64,000 nt of DNA from Adiantum capillus-veneris (Eukaryota > Streptophyta > Polypodiopsida > Polypodiales > Pteridaceae): positions 132,776,420 through 132,840,419 of the forward strand of contig CM043964.1 of NCBI GenBank assembly GCA_014529385.2, read 5' to 3'. The notes below the pieces were generated by a model that saw only the letters and a program-made list of their open reading frames with translations, was not told the DNA's origin and ran no database searches. Position 1 is the first letter of the stretch. Every line of letters starts with the position of its first letter. Below, in pieces: positions 59,487 to 64,000 of the stretch. The position numbers were made by a program, and so were the translations under genes.

Positions 59487-60098
59487 TGTTATGGAAATGG
59501 CCTATGAACTTTGAGAGTAGTGGAAATTAGAGATAGCACTTTTGTGGAATTACTTTGAGAGCATAGTAGTTAACTTGGCGTGAACAATACTTTTGCAAGA
59601 GAGAGAGAGTTTAGAGAACATGACAACAATTGAGCACCTCAAGCATAGTAGTTAACTTGGCGTGAACAATACTTTTGCAAGAGAGAGAGAGTTTAGAGAA
59701 CATGACAACAATTGAGCACCTCAAGCATCTTAGTCATCAAGCACGATAAGCACCTCAAGCACCTTAGCCATCAAGCACGACAAGCACCTTAGTCAGCAAG
59801 CACGACAACCACGCTTGGGCCGGGTTCCCACCTCAAGCTCAACCCTAGCTTACCTAAAATCAAAGGACTTTTTAACACTAAACTTTGGAGGTCTTTAATG
59901 AATCTAATCCTAAGGTCTTTAATCTCCATTAGCTATCCTTGCTCTTTGTGGACCCCTTTACCATTGGCCCCGTGTTGAGATAGATCTGAAAGCACACGTC
60001 TATATTCTAACCCTTGTTCGTGTTTATTCTCCCACATTAAATGATCACTTTAATATGAGAAAATCATTTGGGTTGGTTAGATATTAGATTTTTTGATA
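59487..60098 (-). repeat. 5' LTR of copy C-, internally deleted
   Basis: It runs from a TATCAAAAAATCTAATATC start (TG changed to TA) to TTCCATAACA. It lacks about 1.1 kb present in the 50283-52032 LTR (from the minisatellite to the CTCTCTTGCAAAAGTATTG region) and has a roughly 82 bp tandem duplication at 59561-59724. Confidence 0.8.
59561..59724. repeat. 82 bp tandem duplication in the deleted LTR
   Basis: Both units start GCATAGTAGTTAACTTGGCG and end ATTGAGCACCTCAA. They sit exactly at the internal deletion joint, so the duplication followed the deletion. Confidence 0.9.
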
Positions 60099-61725
60099 GA
60101 ACCTACAATACTTTTTCTTCTTTTTGGATTAGTTACATCATGATCGACAAGCTTATATGTCATGGAAGTTATTTTGGATGAGTGCTGACCTAATGTTCTT
60201 GGAAGAATGGTGTTCTCTGGCTAGTGTTTGATTAGGACAATGAGGTTTCACCTTACTTTTGGTTGCCAACTTACTGATGTCGGTCATCCTACTAACAATT
60301 GGTTGCCATAACTAGGGAGGCTATATCTAGATACTAGTAATTTTGATCATTGTTTTAAAAAAAATCTCCGATAAACTTTTGTGGCATTCTTTGACTCTTT
60401 CAGACTATAGTGCTTGGACATATTCTTGAAACATAAACCTGGCCTGCTATGCTACTGGTCTTGAGTCGTGCTTGACCTTGGTATGAATTGCTAAGACCTA
60501 CTAGCATGGTTCATACTCTCAGCTGGTTAGTGGTGTTTATTGGATTTCGTATTGTAGTCCTAGCTCTCAAATCTGATTGAGTATATGATTAGTTATTTGG
60601 ATTCTGGCTCTTGCTCGCTTTTTATTGATTCTGACTCTTGAAACAAGGAATTTTCCCGACCTAGCTTTTGACGGGTTTCTCTCATCTGATAGTTTGTTGC
60701 ATATCAACATTGGCTGTGAGGAAACATTTTTGATACTATTTGGCTACCAATCTACTCATGTAATCATGTTTTGGATTGATGGATTGACACTAACCTCTCT
60801 CTAACTACCCAAAAATGGGAGGTAGTTGGGTCATGGTTAAATTTTTGGCACTCTGACAAAAAATGTGATTGCTACCGGTGGTCTGCTGGCTCGGATTTGG
60901 TTCTAATGATTCAGATATGGTCGACTTAATTTTGAGCTCATCAGTTTACAATACTTTGCTTTAGCTTTCCTTACTTATAATTTTTAGACATAGTCTGTCT
61001 ATTAATTCTCCTAAGTTGACTTTAGATATACTCCCTCCATCTTAGAAGTTTTTGTCCCAATATTTGAATGGCTCAACTTTGGTCCATACATTATGTTGTA
61101 GTTACAAATCAAAGGATTGCATACAAATTTTGGACCATACATTATGTTGTAGGTACAAAACAAAGCATTGTATACAATTTTTGGTTAACTTACAGATGGT
61201 TTGACATTTTTTTAACAGTAAATGGTTACTAAAAAAAGAGGTTTTTAAGATCATATGGTGCAATTTTGGCAGGATTTCTTTATAGAAAATGTAGGAAAAA
61301 CTTGAAATTTGTTAAAAAACTTTAATATTTAGGATAGTAATTAGTCCAATAATTTTTAAGTTTGACATGGATAACAACTGATATGTTCTTTGAAGCCTGC
61401 CATACGTAGCCAAGTCTAACAAATTTGTTGTCTTGACTGTATGGATGCAGGTGAGAATTCCTTCTTGACTTAAAAAGGTTTAGCATGCTGTAGTCAGACT
61501 CTGAAGACCCTTAATGATTCTATGGGGATGACCTTAACAATCCTACTACTTTGATATAAAATCATTAGAATAGTACCTCATTCTTATCATGTTCTGCATT
61601 AATGAATGATAAAATGAGTCATTTCTATACAAATCCTTGTTCAGCTATCTAAAGCCGATTGTCTTTTGAACTTTTTGTTCTTTTGTGTATATGTATCTAG
61701 GTTAATACAACAACCACCACAATAA

Positions 61726-61781
<56 letters not shown>

Positions 61782-62140
61782 AGCTTCCGCCTCGCTCCCC
61801 TTCATGCCTCGTGATGGTCGCCAACCTCCACGTTTGCCAATGCCCTTTAGTAATGGAAGCTGGCTTTCTTACATGTTTATTCTTTAAATCCTTAGGAGCC
61901 CATTCACAAGCCGTGACCCCATAGCTTGCGGTGTAGCGTGCACATGTCCTTAGTGATAGGATACGTCATGACACCAACTTACTATCTCACACGAGCATTG
62001 GCATTAGGGCATCAATGGCCCACATCTATTTCACGGATCGAGTGCGATCTATCGTGCGATTTGTGTTTTGCAAATTTGGAAAAATAGGTAATTCAAGTAC
62101 GCAAAATATGTAAATTCGAGTCCCCCCCCCCCCGGGACCC
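60099..62140. other. Largely featureless AT-rich DNA
   Basis: No coding homology recognised. At 61029 the string ACTCCCTCCATCTTAGAA resembles a Stowaway MITE end, without a visible partner. At 61079-61175 about 50 bp (CCATACATTATGTTGTAG...) is tandemly repeated twice. Confidence 0.5.
61726..61776. repeat. (AC)n microsatellite
   Basis: About 25 AC units. Confidence 0.96.
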
Positions 62141-62149
62141 CACAACACG

Positions 62150-62222
62150 CCTCTCCCCCCCCGGGAGTTGGACTCGGGATGTCACCTTTGCAAGCCTATC
62201 ATATTAACCACCTCACGTGCAC
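62150..62222 (-). repeat. tRNA-like (SINE-like) sequence
   Basis: The minus strand reads GTGAGGTGGTTAATATGATA (A-box and D-loop-like), then GGCTTGCAAAGGTGAC and ATCCCGAGTCCAACTCC (B-box-like). The order and spacing resemble a tRNA-derived SINE head or tRNA relic. It is followed by poly-G runs. There is no closing acceptor stem, so it is not a functional tRNA. Confidence 0.4.
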
Positions 62223-63024
62223 ACACTTGTTGAAAGCATTGAGAGACGTGTTTGTTTGATGATGAAGCTCCCGCATTGTAAATTTGTGCAGATTGGTAAA
62301 TTCAGACGGCATCGCAAGATCAATGGCCCGCGATGCCCTTGCTCCCTAAAAACAAAAAGGGGCATTGATCCCCTCTTGCCCATGCCCGTGTGAGAGACGG
62401 ACAAGCGGCGTGCGCCAAAGAGAGCAACATTTCCGGACCCACCAACTAGTCTTGCTTGGTGGGCCTTGCTATAGAACATCTATGGAATAGAATACAATAT
62501 AGGACATATGCAAATTGACATATAGTATCTAGCACTGAAGGAAACAAGAGCATGACTAATTTGGCAAGGGCGGCACTGCGTGAAAGGGATATACATTTGA
62601 AATAATGTTTATGGGAGGAGACAAAGTTAAGTGCATTAATTATTCGAGATTATAGGGATAGTTACAATTGAGATTATGTCGAGACGAGGTTGTCCACTGA
62701 TGAATGTTTCTTTCTAATGTACGTACTACATGTAAATTCTTACAATCGGAAAGTATTTCAAAAAGAAATTTTTCATGGAATGGGTGGTAGCATAGAAGGT
62801 GAAAGTTGACTGTGTTTTTCCTTTCTTCTTTTGTAGTTATTATGAGTACAATGAATGAGGACATCGATACATGTAACCTCACCTTCTTTGTTTTGTGTTA
62901 TGGCATCGACAAAGCATGTTCTACCGTTTGCCACACCGATTATCAAGTCAGTGTTTTCAGTGATCATGCAGCACACGCCAATTGCGATCAGATCTAGCTC
63001 GTTGAACTTAGGGTCTAGGAGCGA
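62223..63024. other. No recognised gene
   Basis: Short frames only. Sequence from 62640 on may be the decayed C-terminal side of the helicase that follows. Confidence 0.35.
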
Positions 63025-63960
63025 CTACTGAAGGACATTTATGCTACCTCCGTTCGTCTTTGTTTCAACTTTTGTAATGTCTGTTTGAGTGTACAACTTA
63101 TTCAAGGCCAGATTGTTATAATATTGGAAGTCTCGTCTGTGAGTACAAATTATCGGAGTGGAGTTGTTGATGTAGTCATGCATATGTGCTTCATCTCTAA
63201 TACATGCACCCAAGGTACAATTGATCTTATCTACAACTGGTTTTCTTTCACAAACAATGGTCAAGAATCGAAGAAATTCAGGTTCCGTTGCATATCTTAT
63301 AGAGCATGACATCCTATAGAAAGTTTCATGTAGACAGTGGACCGAGCTTGTGATATGCCATGTGTTACAAAGCTCCCGTGCGTAAATACAAAATGGGGGT
63401 AGTTGGACAAGATCACCGAGCAAGAGAACACATTTGTTGTTGAAGGGATCTGCCAATGTATTTCTTGTTACGTTGACACTTTGTCTTACGATAAGGTAAA
63501 AAGTCGTTTGGATTAACAGATAGCTCCTCTATAATTATAATATCTGTCCAAATATCACTCATCGGTGTCATGAATAGAGAGGGGTTATTGTTGATTCGTG
63601 GTTGGTATCTTGAACTGGTAATGTATTTTAGATGCAATCCTGTCAAGTCTTGTTGTTCCCGCAACGATGGCAAAGCACCCAACAATAATACAGAAGTGAG
63701 GTCAATAGGAGTATCTGTCCAAATATCAATCATCAGTCATGAATGGAGAGGGGTTACTATTAATTCGTGGCTGGTATCTTGAACTGGTAATGTATTTTAG
63801 ATGCAATGTTGTCAAGTCTTGTTGTTCTCGCAACGACGAAAAAGCACCAAACAATAATACAGAAGTGAGGACATTAGGAGTATCTATTTTATTTGTCTGC
63901 CAACCTGGTTTATCGCTATATATGTGAGGTATGCCACCGTGCAGGAGGGACATATTTCTA
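63025..63960 (-). pseudogene. PIF1-like DNA helicase fragment
   Basis: An open minus-strand frame (63025-63456) has NNKCVLLLGDLVQLPPFCIY, the GD-x-x-Q-L-P-P helicase motif, then SIRYATEPEFLRFLTIVCER and PIICTHRRDFQYYNNLALN, both typical of PIF1 family helicases. Upstream, after a frameshift, TDIIIIEELS matches the Walker B block (usually I-I-D-E), with Glu for Asp. Further upstream FKIP matches the block before it. PIF1 helicases occur as host genes and in Helitron Rep-helicase proteins, and the window ends before this can be decided. Several frame breaks and a tandem duplication make it a pseudogene. Confidence 0.72.
63557..63905. repeat. 175 bp tandem duplication within the helicase relic
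   Basis: Two units (about 63557-63732 and 63733-63905) share CATGAAT-GAGAGGGGTTA, GTATCTTGAACTGGTAATG and AACAATAATACAGAAGTGAG in the same order. Confidence 0.88.
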
Positions 63961-64000
63961 AATTGTGAACAAAGATGTCAGATTACATGCTCCAATCTTT

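Larger units (their letters stand above)
52519..60098 (-). mobile_element. Chromodomain Ty3/gypsy retrotransposon, nearly full-length (copy C-)
   Basis: Minus-strand order is: LTR (59487-60098), tRNA-Met primer site, leader, gag, protease, RT, RNase H, integrase, chromodomain remnant, polypurine tract, LTR (52519-53987, truncated at its far end). The FFDD-type RT and chromodomain place it among plant chromoviruses. I do not assign the clade. All genes carry stops or frameshifts, and the protease active site is lost. Since the 3' LTR is truncated, no target duplication can be tested. Confidence 0.9.

Noticed and set aside
60037-60098. Apparent chromovirus 3' untranslated sequence upstream of the C- 5' LTR, suggesting a tandem element array
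   Set aside because: I had first placed the LTR start at TGTGGGAGAATAAA. Comparing the copies moved the start about 60 bp outward to TGTCATAAAATC after a purine tract, so this segment is LTR and no tandem array is needed.
62121-62166. CCCGGG next to C runs as a fourth copy of the short-TIR family
   Set aside because: The GGATTCA part of the terminus and the subterminal motifs are missing. It is simple C/G-rich sequence next to a tRNA-like relic.

Overview
The window is nuclear DNA from a land plant and consists of nested, mostly dead transposable elements. I see no intact host gene. Plant origin is supported by dual-RNase H Tat-type Ty3 elements, a chromodomain Ty3 element primed by initiator tRNA-Met, a Ty1/copia element, L1-type LINE debris, short inverted-repeat DNA transposons and intronless copies of conserved eukaryotic genes (eL19, PHF5A, uL11). 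The DUF7869-like and PIF1-helicase-like relics, together with very long CT/GA tracts, make me suspect a fern, lycophyte or another lineage outside the model angiosperms, but nothing here proves it.

Layout. 1-4235: a scrap of antisense chromovirus pol into which a Tat-type element (copy A) inserted. Copy A has an LTR and a 5' gag remnant and itself carries a 0.6 kb inverted-repeat element. 5870-18450: an antisense LINE reverse transcriptase gene cut in two by a full-length 12.0 kb Tat-type element (copy B, 6195-18229) bounded by CTGT duplications. Copy B contains LTRs, gag, protease, RT, RNase H, a second RNase H and integrase, with a 692 bp short-TIR DNA element inside its protease. 19-22.9 kb: an eL19 retropseudogene, a SINE-like relic, an inverted-repeat element and a gag scrap. 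23.2-26.6 kb: an antisense DUF7869-like pseudogene containing a second short-TIR element. 27.1-30.8 kb: gag-protease of a second Ty3 family (E). 31-41 kb: microsatellites, a SINE-like copy, a PHF5A retropseudogene, a 2.9 kb short-TIR element and a uL11 retropseudogene with an internal inversion. 41.0-42.6 kb: RT-RNase H of family E. 42.6-52.4 kb: a plus-strand chromovirus copy (C+) disrupted by copia material. 52.5-60.1 kb: a minus-strand, nearly full-length chromovirus (C-) facing it. 60.1-63 kb: largely featureless. 63.0-64.0 kb: an antisense PIF1-like helicase relic.

Function. Almost everything is a decayed selfish element. No pathway is encoded, and the value of the window lies in the order of insertions and in small element families that can be defined from it. 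The clearest is a short-TIR family (CCCGGGGGATTCA ends, 8-9 bp target duplications) present three times, each time with a recognisable target site. Coordinates of decayed segments are approximate to tens of bases, because they come from comparing copies by eye.
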